Source: JAPYWM01 sp964489015 | Lineage (GTDB): Bacteria > Bacteroidota > Bacteroidia > SpSt-205 | Length of the DNA stretch: 64,000 nucleotides | Direction: 5' to 3' | NCBI GenBank assembly: GCA_964489015.1 | Contig: CAZAXD010000004.1 | Location: forward strand, 44,603-108,602 | Shown: piece by piece, positions 31,363-40,855 of the stretch | Numbering within the stretch: the first letter of the stretch is position 1 | Layout: each line of letters opens with the position of its first letter | Translations under genes and position numbers: made by a program | The notes under the pieces: generated by a model | What the model was told of the DNA's origin: nothing | Database searches by the model: none | Seen by the model: the letters and a program-made list of their open reading frames with translations, nothing else

Positions 31363-33492
31363 TTAGTTTCCCATTTCTGAGATAATGCGCTGTAGGGTAC
31401 TAAGATGCAAACGGGTACGGGCCTGTTCTTGTAAAAAGCGCTGATCAAGCCTCGATAAAGTAAATCCCAGCGGCGGTATATAGCCAGCCGTTTCATAGTA
31501 GAGGGTGTACTTCCGTATCGGAATCGGATATACTTTTTCTAGTACAGCTAAGGTAGTGGTGGTAAATTGGTAGCGTGACTGTGAAAAGGCTGTATAAAGT
31601 CCCCCCAATCTTTGGACGAAATCACCTAGGCGCGAGCGTCCGTGTAGGAGAACTCCCTCGGTAGGCGGTAAGTCTCGTATTTCAATGAGAATAATCTCGG
31701 ACGCGTGCTGGGCAATGGCTTCCCGCATTTCCCACAAAAAGCGTAGAACGAGACCTTCCCCGAGATTGTCTATGGCACCTGCATCGACTACTTCTAGAGG
31801 CGGTTCGGTCGGGAGATAAGTTGGCGGTAAAACGAAGGGAAAAGCGGCGTTCATGCGCAGGACGCTGGTCCAACGGATCGACTCACTAGAACATAAGCTG
31901 CGTAGCTCTAAAGCTATGGGTCTGTAGCGAGTCCAGCACAGAAAGGATAAACCTAAGGGGGATATGAGGAGCTGCTGACCGGTAGTGAGGCAGGCTGGAC
32001 TCACGATAAGAATGGGGGTTAGTCCTTTCCTTTCGGGCTCTCGGTAATCCGCCAGACGCCGGTCTTGAAAAGCTCGCGCATTACGAATGAGCTGTGCTTC
32101 AAAGGCATAAGCTCGTCCTTTGGCATAGCGTAGCCCGGTAGCACTATCCTCCCAAGTGATCTGAGGGCTAAAAAGGCCTAAGAGTCCTTGCGTGAATATG
32201 GGATTTAGTAAGTCCTGGGTGAGTTCGTCAGCCGGCAGAGGCTTTTGAGTCCGTTCCGGCTGAAAGAGTTTGAGCTCGCGCCAAAAAGCGGCGCCAATCA
32301 GACCGCCAGAAGCGCCAGAGAGACCAAATAGCTTCTCGTAAAAACGGCCGCCTGATAGACTGTCTAAAAGGTGAAGATTGAGATAAGTCCAGTAAGCGGC
32401 GCGCCAGCCTCCACCCGAGACCATCACCCATACTAAGGGCTGCCTAGTGCCCTTGGCTGCTAAGCGCTGCTTCAAAATACCGGCCATTTCTAAGGAGTCT
32501 TGGGTGCACTGACGCTGGATGACCGAGTCCCAGACCGGTGGCCGGTACCGATACCGTCGAAGGTAAGACAAGCCATAGGCCTCTGCAGCCGCCCTGGAAC
32601 TGGGCGTGACTAAAAACCATGTGCCTAGCAGGCCAGCTAATAGCCAGCCCCAGCCCCCCATCCGTTTTAGCCAGAAATCCAAGGCACCTACTAGCATCAT
32701 GAATACCGCCCCGATAAATAATACCACCGCTGAAGCGGGCAGATACCAGTCCTTCACAGTCTGCACATAACCCCACGTGAAAATGAGCAGGATCATTACG
32801 ACTTCTAGCACCAGTGCGGCAGCATGTCCCTTCGTCAAGACTCGCTCGAGAAGGCGCTGTACCGCTTGGGTCTGCTCTAGCCGGACGGGGGCTATCCCTT
32901 TGCTTAGGCTCAGGTAGTACCATACTGCGCTAGAAGAGCCGGATAACCAGAGACCAGAGGGTACTTTTATGCCTGGAAGGGCCCTAGGCTTCTGTACAAG
33001 GCCGACCCGCCACGTAGAAAAGTACAATAACCCCCCCAACCACACCAGGCTAACGCCTATAAGGGCTCCTGCTAGCTCGCTGAGGAGCGTGGGACTCGCT
33101 ACGTGCATTTGATTGTAGCGGTGGAGGTAATAAAACAGGAATAGCAGGGGTATCAGACTATTATTAGCCGCATAATGCAGAATGGGGCGTCGCTCCAGTA
33201 GCAGGAATGAAGCATGATGGCCATCTAACAGAAAGGTCGAGAGGTGGTAGGCCATCGTAAAGAACCCGTAGGCTGCGCCCCACGTCAAGGTTCCCCAAAA
33301 GGGTGAAGCCATGCCCTGACCAGGGCTATAAAAGATCACCTCTACGCCTAGGCCGCGTCCAATTAGCCCCATGGCCATAGCGGTAAGAACGCCCCAGAGC
33401 CCCATTAAGAAAGGATGCCGGCGAAGTTGAAAGAAAGGTAGCTGTACGGGATAAAACCGATACAAGCCCCGCAGCTTATACCAGAGGGTCAT
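31363..33492 (-). CDS. Membrane-embedded patatin-like acyl hydrolase
   Basis: A 709-residue protein. The N-terminal half (residues about 20-305) contains around eight hydrophobic helices. The C-terminal half is a patatin/PNPLA-type lipase domain with the oxyanion loop [10 protein letters not shown], the nucleophile elbow SGASGGLIG and the catalytic aspartate in [10 protein letters not shown]. It probably cleaves acyl esters of membrane lipids at the inner membrane. Bacterial patatins are usually soluble or exported by an attached barrel, so a long multi-helix anchor is less common. It starts inside an ATGA overlap with dut, the last gene of a smpB-PCD-dut-patatin series. Confidence 0.85.
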   Translation of the reverse strand: MTLWYKLRGLYRFYPVQLPFFQLRRHPFLMGLWGVLTAMAMGLIGRGLGVEVIFYSPGQGMASPFWGTLTWGAAYGFFTMAYHLSTFLLDGHHASFLLLERRPILHYAANNSLIPLLFLFYYLHRYNQMHVASPTLLSELAGALIGVSLVWLGGLLYFSTWRVGLVQKPRALPGIKVPSGLWLSGSSSAVWYYLSLSKGIAPVRLEQTQAVQRLLERVLTKGHAAALVLEVVMILLIFTWGYVQTVKDWYLPASAVVLFIGAVFMMLVGALDFWLKRMGGWGWLLAGLLGTWFLVTPSSRAAAEAYGLSYLRRYRYRPPVWDSVIQRQCTQDSLEMAGILKQRLAAKGTRQPLVWVMVSGGGWRAAYWTYLNLHLLDSLSGGRFYEKLFGLSGASGGLIGAAFWRELKLFQPERTQKPLPADELTQDLLNPIFTQGLLGLFSPQITWEDSATGLRYAKGRAYAFEAQLIRNARAFQDRRLADYREPERKGLTPILIVSPACLTTGQQLLISPLGLSFLCWTRYRPIALELRSLCSSESIRWTSVLRMNAAFPFVLPPTYLPTEPPLEVVDAGAIDNLGEGLVLRFLWEMREAIAQHASEIILIEIRDLPPTEGVLLHGRSRLGDFVQRLGGLYTAFSQSRYQFTTTTLAVLEKVYPIPIRKYTLYYETAGYIPPLGFTLSRLDQRFLQEQARTRLHLSTLQRIISEMGN

Positions 33493-33926
33493 ACGCCCGT
33501 ATGACCAAAGCCGCCAAGGCCCCGTTCCGAGTCGCTAAGCACCTCTACCGGTTCCCAAGTAACACGCGTGACCGGTGCAAACACTAGCTGAGCGATGCGC
33601 ATACCCGGTTCAATCCGCACCGGCTCTGTCCCTAAATTGATAAGCAAAACCCGAATCTCACCGCGATAATCGGCGTCGATAGTACCTGGAGTATTAAGTA
33701 CGGTGAGACCATACTTTAGCGCTAAGCCACTCCGAGGTCGCACTTGCGCTTCCAACCCCAGAGGCATTTCGATATACAAACCTGTGCCTATCAAGGCACG
33801 GGCCCCTGGCTGAAGAATCTCAGGCTCGCTGAGATGCGCCTGCAGATCTAAGCCGGCAGCCCCTGTCGTCTGATAAGCAGGTAGCGGGAAAGGAGACTCA
33901 TTTCGAATGCGAACGATAACAGGCAT
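33489..33926 (-). CDS. dut: dUTP diphosphatase
   Basis: A 145-residue trimeric dUTPase, hydrolysing dUTP to dUMP and pyrophosphate to keep uracil out of DNA. All five motifs are seen: AAGLDLQA (1), RPRSGLALK (2), [13 protein letters not shown] (3), [10 protein letters not shown] (4) and the flexible C-terminal [11 protein letters not shown] (5). The length is typical. It overlaps the PCD gene by 29 bases at the start and the patatin gene by four at the end. Confidence 0.97.
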   Translation of the reverse strand: MPVIVRIRNESPFPLPAYQTTGAAGLDLQAHLSEPEILQPGARALIGTGLYIEMPLGLEAQVRPRSGLALKYGLTVLNTPGTIDADYRGEIRVLLINLGTEPVRIEPGMRIAQLVFAPVTRVTWEPVEVLSDSERGLGGFGHTGV

Positions 33927-34200
33927 AGACGCGGTCCGTCTCCTCCACTAAGGTAAAGTCACGCTCGGTGATGCCTTCCGCTTCGTGGGTAGACCATGAG
34001 AGGCGAACTTTATTATAGACATTCCAGATCTCAGGGTGGTGGTTGTGCCGCTCCGCAAGGAGAGCTACTTGGGACAAAAAGCCCCATGCTTGTAAAAAGT
34101 CGTCAAATTCAAACAGCCGGGTCAGCGCTCGCCCCTCCAGACACCATTCTGGATAGAAAACGAGTCGATGCTGGATTTCTTCGTTTGTATAGGAGGGCAT
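33898..34200 (-). CDS. Pterin-4a-carbinolamine dehydratase
   Basis: A 100-residue PCD/DCoH family protein, which recycles the 4a-hydroxytetrahydropterin made by aromatic amino acid hydroxylases. The catalytic histidine cluster is in [18 protein letters not shown] with STHEAEGIT downstream, the canonical pattern. No pterin-dependent hydroxylase is in this window. The start lies 4 nt after a consensus -7 box. The gene overlaps dut by 29 bases and follows smpB after 9 bases. Confidence 0.93.
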   Translation of the reverse strand: MPSYTNEEIQHRLVFYPEWCLEGRALTRLFEFDDFLQAWGFLSQVALLAERHNHHPEIWNVYNKVRLSWSTHEAEGITERDFTLVEETDRVYACYRSHSK

Positions 34201-34204
34201 GCGG

Positions 34205-34212
34205 CAAATTTA
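34205..34212 (-). promoter_or_regulatory. -7 promoter box TAAATTTG for the PCD-dut-patatin genes
   Basis: An exact TAnnTTTG match on the minus strand, 4 nt before the ATG at 34200. It overlaps the last bases of smpB. Confidence 0.6.
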
Positions 34213-34659
34213 GGACATGCGGCGGCCTTTCACGAGACGCTCAACGGCGCGACGGGCTTCCCGCGCTTTGATGTCCTCCCGGCGGTCGTACAGTCGCCTC
34301 CCTTGGGCAAGGCCTAGCTCTACCTTGGCGTAGCCGCGTTCGTTGAAAAACAAACGTAAGGGGATGAGCGTGAGCCCCTTTTGCGTGAGTCGACCGAGGA
34401 GACGCCGAAGCTCTTCGCGTCGCAGTAACAGTTTACGCGGCCGCCGACTCTCTACCGCGGCATAGCCCCGCTGGGCGTACGGGGCAATATGCAGATTATA
34501 CAGAAAGAGTTCGCCCTCTCGAAAGGCCCCAAAAGCATCCTCTAACTGCGCAGCGCCCCCCCGTAGCGCCTTCACTTCGGGCCCTGTTAGGACAAGGCCC
34601 GCTACATACCGCTCTAAAATCTCATACTCATACAGAGCCTTTCGGTTGCGTATCTCCAT
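34210..34659 (-). CDS. smpB: SsrA-binding protein SmpB
   Basis: A 149-residue RNA-binding protein that delivers tmRNA to stalled ribosomes. Family landmarks are the N-terminal NRKALYEYEILERYVAGL, the core GPEVKALRGG with EGELFLYNLHIAPY, RKLLLRREEL, and the basic C-terminal tail DRREDIKAREARRAVERL that enters the mRNA channel. The ATG at 34657-34659 gives the usual N-terminus and lies 6 nt after a near-consensus -7 box; an upstream start at 34701 is rejected. The tmRNA gene itself is not in the window. Confidence 0.96.
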   Translation of the reverse strand: MEIRNRKALYEYEILERYVAGLVLTGPEVKALRGGAAQLEDAFGAFREGELFLYNLHIAPYAQRGYAAVESRRPRKLLLRREELRRLLGRLTQKGLTLIPLRLFFNERGYAKVELGLAQGRRLYDRREDIKAREARRAVERLVKGRRMS

Positions 34660-34665
34660 TGGACC

Positions 34666-34673
34666 TAAAGGTA
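34666..34673 (-). promoter_or_regulatory. Near-consensus -7 box TACCTTTA for smpB
   Basis: One mismatch to TAnnTTTG on the minus strand, 6 nt before the smpB ATG. Confidence 0.5.
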
Positions 34674-34805
34674 CAAAACAGCCGCTTATATGAGTTTTCA
34701 TAACGTATTTTGCTATCTCTGTCGTAACTCACTGATTGACAGACCGTTAATCCTGTGTGATGGGATGCTAGCCGTTTGAGGGGCTTGTAATTGTGAGAAA
34801 TCCCT

Positions 34806-34813
34806 TAACTTTG
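34806..34813 (+). promoter_or_regulatory. -7 promoter box TAACTTTG
   Basis: An exact TAnnTTTG match, 7 nt before the ATG at 34821. The rest of the 160-base divergent spacer toward smpB shows no other feature. Confidence 0.6.
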
Positions 34814-34820
34814 CCTTGAT

Positions 34821-36278
34821 ATGCGGTACCTATTCGTTATAGCGGTTGGGCTCCTGTCCTTCAGTTGGGCCCAAAACTCTGTCAAGGCTCTCAAGCCTCA
34901 AGGCGTTTTGAAGCGCAATCCGCAGATTGACGCGGCTTTTCGAAATGCACAGTGGATCCGATTTGAGCTTGATGGGCCAAGTCGCCCTAGCTTGCGGACG
35001 GCGGGAGGCTTTAGTGACAATCTTACTTGGCTCAAGCCGCACCAAGATGCGGACACGGTGCCTACGACACCCAACACCCTGCCTAACTTTGCGCAAGATA
35101 CTTTGCTGGGTAATGGAGCAGGTGACGATATCGACCCCAGCACCCCCTCTCAGTGCAATCATAGCCATCTGGATTCGGTGTTATCCGGATTCGCATACTT
35201 AATTAGGTGGTCGAGACCTGGTGATCCTACCGCCCTTGGTAATTACCTTTTAGATCTCCCGCCCCAAGGGGATACCACTGAGTATTTAGGGGGAGGTATC
35301 GCCGAGCGCTATGACATCGACCCTGGAAATGGGAGAGCCATTGTCATCAAAGGTCTCGCAACTCACATACTCAATAACTTTAATACCTCGCCGCGTGACT
35401 GCGACGGCTCTACCACCTCAGAACCTCAGTCCGCTCCCTTCAATGTAGCTGACAATGGGTATACCATCATGTACGAGCTCTGGGACACCACGGAGATTAC
35501 ATTTCAAGTGGATGTGAGTGATCAGCGTCCCGGTACCCTGCCTGATACCATACTGCTCCAGTCCACGAAAACCGCTGATCAGATCCGGATTGGGTGGAGT
35601 CTTAGCAGTGGGCAGTGTGTAGCGCAAGATCTGGCAGGTAACCGTTCGGACCGTTTTGACTATGTCTACTTTAGCCAGCCTTTCAAAATTGAGGGCTGCC
35701 CTCGTTCTGTATACGCGGCTCTTCGCTATGATTTATACACCCCTGGAATTGATAATATAAATGATACCTTGTTTGGTCTCATAGGTCCGGCTTATGACCC
35801 TGGACATCCTTGCGAGACGGGGGATACTAACTACATTGGTCGGAATGTGGTGCTAATAGGAGGGTTCAATACCGCTTCTTCTCAATGGGAGTACATCTAC
35901 TGGTACCCTCAATACTTTTCGATTGGGTATCAGCTCAACTTCGTCTTGTATCCCATCATTTACGAAGAGAGCTCCAGTGCTACCTGCTCTACTACGCAGA
36001 TGCCTACTATTCGGAATGGTCAGCAAGGCTTCTCGACCCCCTATCCCAATCCTGCTACCGAGTGCATTAACCTCAACCTCTCTACTCCTAGCAGCGGTAT
36101 CCTGACGGCTCGTCTCTATACCACGGATGGTCGTCTCGTTCAGACCTGGACTCGTCGTGTGCCGCAAGGGGAAAGTACGGTGTCCCTTGATCTCGAGGTG
36201 CCTGCCACGGGCTCTTATCTCCTGCAGGCACAGACCGCCTACGGCGCTGCTACCTTCTGGGTCAACGTGATCCGCTAA
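34821..36278 (+). CDS. Secreted protein with type IX secretion sorting domain
   Basis: A 485-residue protein with an N-terminal signal peptide (MRYLFVIAVGLLSFSWAQ) and a C-terminal type A T9SS sorting domain: STPYPNPATECINLNL, then LYTTDGRLVQTW and TGSYLLQAQT before the last strand. It should cross the outer membrane by the Por/Spr system and be attached to the surface or released. The roughly 390 residues between hold no enzyme motif I recognise. They are rich in Asp, Asn, Thr and Cys and probably fold as beta-sandwiches with disulfides. The gene is transcribed alone, from its own promoter to a strong terminator. Confidence 0.85.
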   Translation: MRYLFVIAVGLLSFSWAQNSVKALKPQGVLKRNPQIDAAFRNAQWIRFELDGPSRPSLRTAGGFSDNLTWLKPHQDADTVPTTPNTLPNFAQDTLLGNGAGDDIDPSTPSQCNHSHLDSVLSGFAYLIRWSRPGDPTALGNYLLDLPPQGDTTEYLGGGIAERYDIDPGNGRAIVIKGLATHILNNFNTSPRDCDGSTTSEPQSAPFNVADNGYTIMYELWDTTEITFQVDVSDQRPGTLPDTILLQSTKTADQIRIGWSLSSGQCVAQDLAGNRSDRFDYVYFSQPFKIEGCPRSVYAALRYDLYTPGIDNINDTLFGLIGPAYDPGHPCETGDTNYIGRNVVLIGGFNTASSQWEYIYWYPQYFSIGYQLNFVLYPIIYEESSSATCSTTQMPTIRNGQQGFSTPYPNPATECINLNLSTPSSGILTARLYTTDGRLVQTWTRRVPQGESTVSLDLEVPATGSYLLQAQTAYGAATFWVNVIR

Positions 36279-36297
36279 GCGGGCCTGGGCTTTAGTC

Positions 36298-36333
36298 GCT
36301 GGGGTTAGTGAGGCTAGCCCCAGCTTTTTATTT
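36298..36333 (+). terminator. Intrinsic terminator after the T9SS cargo gene
   Basis: An 11-bp stem (GCTGGGGTTAG with CTAGCCCCAGC, one G-U pair) and a 5-nt loop TGAGG, directly followed by TTTTTATTT. It lies 20 bases after the stop codon and also separates this gene from convergent comEC. Confidence 0.88.
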
Positions 36334-36412
36334 AGGGGATTAGCTGCCCTCATGGTGTGCCTTATGACCTTGACTGAAAAGCCTTCACAAAGGTTCTCTG
36401 GGGCTCAAGCCC

Positions 36413-37903
36413 TCAAACGATTAGGTCCCGCCGCTCTACTTGGCGCCAGGTCTGATAGGCGAAGCCGCTCCCAACTAAAAAGCCTGACACCGCCAAGCCT
36501 TGCCAGAGCGTAATCGGAGCTAAACTTAGTACGCCGCCGGGCAGCTGCTGAATAAAGCCTAAAATCAATAAGAGGGCTTTGCTTAGTAGCCAAATCACCC
36601 AGGCCCCCCCTTTCCCTAAAAGGGGGATAGGTATAACCGCCAACCACACTAGGCCTAGCTGGGCTAAGAGGCTAGAAAGCGGTACCGCAACTAAATTCGC
36701 CAAAAGAAAATACACTGGAAACTGCCCAAATAGCGCCCAGGATAGGCCCAGCGTCCCAGCTTGGGCAGCCAGCGAGATAGACAGCAGGTCCCTAAGATAA
36801 ACACCTAGGCGGGGCACTTTGTCAAGGGCTTGCAAAAAACGCCGCAGAGGGCTATACCACGCCAGAATTCCTAAAACCGCTAAATAAGACAACCCAAAGC
36901 CAGCATGCTTAAGTAGGCTAGGTTCTAGTAGCAGTTGTAGAAAGCTGGCGACTCCCAAAGCGTTTAGCGCATCATAGCGTAAATAAGCCGAGCGGGCAAT
37001 GAGCGCAAGGCTACCCATGATGACCGCTCGCATAGCCGAGGGTGAGGCTCCCGTGAGAAGCCCATAAAACCACACTAAAGCCAGCATTAGACCCGTAATT
37101 AGCGGATGCCGGTCCCTACCAGGGGGCAGCACTCTGCCCAAGATCCACAATGAAAAGGTTAGCACAAGTCCTACGTGAAGTCCAGATACGGCCAAAATGT
37201 GGGCGGCCCCGGTCAGCTGAAAGGTCGCTCGGGTCTCTGGGTCTAATCCGCGTGTGTAGCCTAAAAGGAGTGCCTCTAATAGAGCGCGTGTCGCCCCCGT
37301 ATCTGGAAAGGTGGCCCGCAACCGATCTATCAGCCTGGCACGAACTCGCAGAAAGTACCCCGCGACGTAAGACGGCTCCCAACCAAGCCGCCTTACGTCG
37401 GGACTATACGCACTCGTCCCTATACCTTGACGGGACCAATACTGCGTTCCAAAGCGGATCGAGTCTAGTCGCACAAGGGCTTCTAGCTGAGCACCCACTG
37501 CGAGATTTGAGGAGTCTTTCGTATACAGTAGAAGGTGACCAGCAGCGGACTGCCAGACGGAATCGCCTGCCAGGCGCCAGCTCTGGACCCTCAGTAGCAG
37601 GCGCCAAGCTCGACGGGTGCGAAAGGGCTCCTCTACCAGGTAGCCCCGTACATATCCCACCCGGCCTATGGCAAGCCGAATATCTTGCGGATTCGGCCGG
37701 TGCTCTACCCAATTGCGTAGCCACCCAAGCAAAGCAAACAAGGTAAGAGCCCAGCCCGTACGACCTACCTTCTGGTGCATCCAGCTTATTAGCACTGCGG
37801 TGGCTATAAGGGCGACACCGAGAAGTCCCCAATACCCTAACTCACCTAAAAGAAGGCCGCTTATGACGCCACCCGCAATCCATAGAAAAGGGTGGCGCGC
37901 CAT
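36413..37903 (-). CDS. ComEC/Rec2-type competence membrane protein, without MBL domain
   Basis: A 496-residue inner-membrane protein. It has an N-terminal OB-like region (about 60-200) and then the Competence domain with AAHILAVSGLHVGLVLTFSLW, GASPSAMRAVIMGSLALIAR and HAGFGLSYLAVLGILAWY. ComEC is the channel for single-stranded DNA in natural transformation. The C-terminal metallo-beta-lactamase-like domain of longer ComEC proteins is missing, as in many Bacteroidota. It starts 5 bases downstream of glmS on the same strand and is probably co-transcribed with it. Confidence 0.88.
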   Translation of the reverse strand: MARHPFLWIAGGVISGLLLGELGYWGLLGVALIATAVLISWMHQKVGRTGWALTLFALLGWLRNWVEHRPNPQDIRLAIGRVGYVRGYLVEEPFRTRRAWRLLLRVQSWRLAGDSVWQSAAGHLLLYTKDSSNLAVGAQLEALVRLDSIRFGTQYWSRQGIGTSAYSPDVRRLGWEPSYVAGYFLRVRARLIDRLRATFPDTGATRALLEALLLGYTRGLDPETRATFQLTGAAHILAVSGLHVGLVLTFSLWILGRVLPPGRDRHPLITGLMLALVWFYGLLTGASPSAMRAVIMGSLALIARSAYLRYDALNALGVASFLQLLLEPSLLKHAGFGLSYLAVLGILAWYSPLRRFLQALDKVPRLGVYLRDLLSISLAAQAGTLGLSWALFGQFPVYFLLANLVAVPLSSLLAQLGLVWLAVIPIPLLGKGGAWVIWLLSKALLLILGFIQQLPGGVLSLAPITLWQGLAVSGFLVGSGFAYQTWRQVERRDLIV

Positions 37904-37908
37904 AACGC

Positions 37909-39758
37909 TTATTCTACCGTCACAGATTTAGCCAGGTTTCGAGGCTGATCGACGTCACAGCCCCGTAGGACAGCCGCATGATAAGCCAGAAGCTGAAGCG
38001 GCAGTACGGTAAGGACAGGATAGAGTGGCTCGGGAACAGGCGGCACATACAAGACCTCGTCGGCATATTTGACAATCTGTTGGTCGCTCTCTGTAGCGAT
38101 AGCAATGATTTGCCCGCCTCTGGCACGAACCTCTTGTAAGTTGCTAAGGCTTTTCTCGTATAGGCGGTCTTGTACGGCGATAAAGACGACAGGCATGTTT
38201 GAGTCGATGAGCGCGATTGGTCCGTGCTTCATCTCCCCAGCGGGATAAGCCTCCGCATGGATGTAAGAGATTTCTTTGAGTTTGAGGGCGCCTTCCAAGG
38301 CGACAGGATAATTATAGCCCCGACCTAAGAAAAGGCAATGCTCTTTATGGACAAGCTTTTCTGCAATGGCCTTGGTAGGCTCGTTGAGACGGTGTAACGT
38401 GTTTTCTATAAGCGTAGGCAACTGAAGTAGGTTTTCAATCAGGGTATTGTGTAGGTTTCGGTCGACCTTATAGCGGGCAGCGCCTAGATGTAAGGCGAAA
38501 AGGGTCAGAGCTGTTAGCTGGCCCGTGAAAGCTTTGGTAGAAGCGACGCCAATTTCCGGCCCTGCATGAATATAGACCCCAGCATGCGTGATCCGGGGAA
38601 TGCTCGAGCCTACGACGTTGGTTATCCCCAGTACTAAGAGCCCGCGCTCCCGAGCAAGACGCAAGGCGGCTAGGGTGTCAGCTGTTTCACCACTTTGACT
38701 AATGCCCAGTACCACGTCCTGAGCATGGAGAACAGGCTCCCTGTAACGAAATTCCGAAGCGTACTCGACCTCGACTGGCAACTGTGCTAGCTGCTCAATG
38801 AGATGCTTCCCAACTAGGCCGGCATAGTAGCTGGTGCCGCAAGCGGTAATGATAAGGCGAGGAGCTGCCACCAGGCGTTCCATGATGCCCGCGATACCAC
38901 CTAACCGGACCTCCTCCGGCTCTTTGCGAATCCGGCCCCGCATGCAGTCCTGAATCGCCTGGGGCTGTTCAAAGATCTCCTTAAGCATGTAATGCGGAAA
39001 GCCCCCTTTTTCTATTTCACTGACAGCCCAGTCGATGTATTCAATCTGAGGCTGGCGGCTACTTTTAGCAAAAGCGTGTATCTCAGGCTGAGGTCGATCA
39101 GGTGATAAAATCGCAAATTCATCATCTTCTAAGTGGAGGACATGGCGTGTGGGACGATAGGCGTCGCATCGGAGGCAACCAGGTAGCCTTGGGGTAAAAT
39201 CCCAATCACAATGGGGCTAAAGCGGCGTACCACCGTGAGCTCCGCCGGGTGAGTCCGTCGCAAAACCGCTACCCCAAAGGTGCCTTCTACCAAACGAAAG
39301 GCTTCCTTTAGAACATGAGACCAACTCCAATCACGATGTTGCTGCCAGGTGTAGGCAATCCAGTTGCATAAAACTTCCGAATCCGTTTCGCTCTGAAACC
39401 GGATCCCTTCCCGCTCTAAGTGCTGGCGCAGCTGTTGGTAGTTCTCTATAATTCCATTGTGAACGAGTACGACTTGGCCATCATAGCTCAGGTGAGGGTG
39501 CGCGTTAATGTCAGTAGGGGCACCATGCGTAGCCCAGCGTGTGTGCGCTATGCCCGTGTACGCCACCGGAACCTGATTCGCTACCGAGGCGATAAGCGCT
39601 GAGACTTTGCCGCTTTGCTTGTAAATCGTAAAATGACCATCTGGTGTAAGGAGCGCAAGCCCGGCTGAGTCATAACCGCGATACTCCAAGCGTTTGAGCC
39701 CTTCCAGGAGCAGAGAGGCACAAGAATTAGGCCCCGTGTAGGCTACAATGCCACACAT
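37909..39758 (-). pseudogene. glmS: Glucosamine-6-phosphate synthase, one frameshift
   Basis: The reading frames together cover the whole GlmS. The N-terminal glutaminase starts MCGIVAYTG with the nucleophile Cys2 and has GIAHTRWATHG and HNGIIENYQ. The two SIS domains begin near 38930 and include TACGTSYYAGL, GISQSGETADTL and the C-terminal DQPRNLAKSVTVE. Between them the frame breaks near 39140-39152, where SDATPIVPHA runs into a stop while the next frame continues TRHVLHLEDDEFAIL. About four bases (or one) are missing in a CACAC-rich stretch. GlmS makes glucosamine-6-P for peptidoglycan and is usually essential, and everything else is well preserved. The shift may be an assembly or sequencing error, or a recent lesion. 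Confidence 0.85.
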
Positions 39759-39763
39759 TAGTG

Positions 39764-39771
39764 CAATGTTA
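39764..39771 (-). promoter_or_regulatory. Near-consensus -7 box TAACATTG for glmS
   Basis: One mismatch to TAnnTTTG on the minus strand, 5 nt before the glmS ATG. The opposing box for the lipoprotein gene is 24 bases away. Confidence 0.45.
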
Positions 39772-39795
39772 CGTATTTCTGTAGATTCGCGTTTG

Positions 39796-39803
39796 TAACT
39801 TTA
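39796..39803 (+). promoter_or_regulatory. Near-consensus -7 box TAACTTTA
   Basis: One mismatch to TAnnTTTG, 4 nt before the ATG at 39808. Confidence 0.5.
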
Positions 39804-39807
39804 CGCC

Positions 39808-40380
39808 ATGCCTGCTAGATGGAAGCTTCTGATCTTGAGCCTTGTGGTGGGCTGCCAATCTACGCAGCCATCCGAAAGGCTTCCGAGTGATAGCACCACG
39901 TTTTCCTTGACAGAAGAGCACCCGCCCTGCACAGCTTTTCATCAGGCTTTCTCCCCTTTGTCCATCCCCCTAGAATTTCCCATGGAGCGAGCTGGTGATC
40001 CGTTTTTACCCAATCTACAGGCGTGGTGGAGAGCGCGTTTGTGGCCAGAGGCCGTTTATGCGCCGATAGGTACCTGGTCTGCTTCATCCGTTTATAAGCT
40101 CTGGGTGATAGAAGTGATTCGACTGCAGGGCTCATTTGCCTATGGGGTGCTTGTGGATTCGACCTGTGCGATTCGAGATACGCTGGCTCTGGCTAGCTTG
40201 CAGGTCGGTGAAAATGCGATGCACACCGTGCGTAGCTACTTAGACGCCAATGGTCGCATTGCCCGCACCCTTGAGGCGCGTACTACAACCTTTGGGGGGG
40301 GGATTCCGGAAACTAAGACTAGTCGTGAGACGGATTTGTATCGCATTGATTGGGAGCGGGGTCGTTTCGTGGCTTTATAG
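39808..40380 (+). CDS. Putative lipoprotein of unknown function
   Basis: A 190-residue protein with a lipoprotein signal (MPARWKLLILSLVVGCQS; lipobox LVVGC). The mature part follows a Ser/Thr-rich linker and contains two cysteines and a mixed alpha/beta composition, without a motif I recognise. It is divergent from glmS, with a promoter box 4 nt before its ATG. Its 3' end overlaps by 56 bases the start of the next gene, an outer-membrane-like protein, so the two probably function together at the envelope. Confidence 0.72.
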   Translation: MPARWKLLILSLVVGCQSTQPSERLPSDSTTFSLTEEHPPCTAFHQAFSPLSIPLEFPMERAGDPFLPNLQAWWRARLWPEAVYAPIGTWSASSVYKLWVIEVIRLQGSFAYGVLVDSTCAIRDTLALASLQVGENAMHTVRSYLDANGRIARTLEARTTTFGGGIPETKTSRETDLYRIDWERGRFVAL

Positions 40381-40855
40381 TCAGCCGCTGGATGCACCCA
40401 GGCCTTTTCATATCGGAGCGTCTATAGGGCTGGGGGGCGTCCATCTGTGGGCTAGACCGACCTTTAGTGTGCGATACCATCACACATTTGTACACGTTTC
40501 GCCCATCCCCGGCTACATTTCTCTAGGCGTATCTCAAGCAGGCATAGGTTTTTTTCGGAAGAAGGTGCGGTATGACTGGCCGCTTTATGTGGGTCTTTCC
40601 TTTCATCAGCGCTACTGGCCTAGTCGCGAGCTGCGAGGAGATAGGCGTCTTGTGGGGATCGTGGGAATTCGGGTGTGGCTAGAGCCGTACTTACAACGCT
40701 TTTACCTAGAAGCTGGCGTAGGGGGACAAGTGCATTGGGCTATGCCACAGCCTACCCGTATCCTACCCGCTGCAGAGGTGCGACTGGGCGGTTTTTATCG
40801 GCCGCAGCGATACGTACCTAAGCGGTTTTGGCGGGAAGAGTTGCCGACGCGCTAG
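40325..40855 (+). CDS. Small outer-membrane-like protein of unknown function
   Basis: A 176-residue protein. I place the start at the GTG at 40325 because it gives a good signal peptide, MRRICIALIGSGVVSWLYSQ, while an earlier start at 40250 would lie deep inside the lipoprotein gene. The mature part alternates polar and hydrophobic residues with many Tyr, Trp and Gly (GASIGLGGVHLWARPTFSV, LYVGLSFHQRYW), typical of a small beta-barrel. It overlaps the upstream lipoprotein gene by 56 bases and the convergent ccmC-like gene by 38 bases. Confidence 0.65.
   Translation: MRRICIALIGSGVVSWLYSQPLDAPRPFHIGASIGLGGVHLWARPTFSVRYHHTFVHVSPIPGYISLGVSQAGIGFFRKKVRYDWPLYVGLSFHQRYWPSRELRGDRRLVGIVGIRVWLEPYLQRFYLEAGVGGQVHWAMPQPTRILPAAEVRLGGFYRPQRYVPKRFWREELPTR

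Noticed and set aside
32444..32923. A 159-codon frame inside the patatin gene
   Set aside because: Same strand, shifted frame, no motif. The patatin frame carries all catalytic residues.
34674..34820. Riboswitch or small RNA in the smpB/T9SS spacer
   Set aside because: Apart from the two promoter boxes I see no stable conserved structure, and the transcripts start too near the genes to leave a leader.
37150..37746. A 198-codon open frame on the plus strand within comEC
   Set aside because: It lies opposite well-conserved Competence-domain coding sequence and its translation is Arg/Ser/Pro rich without a fold-like pattern.
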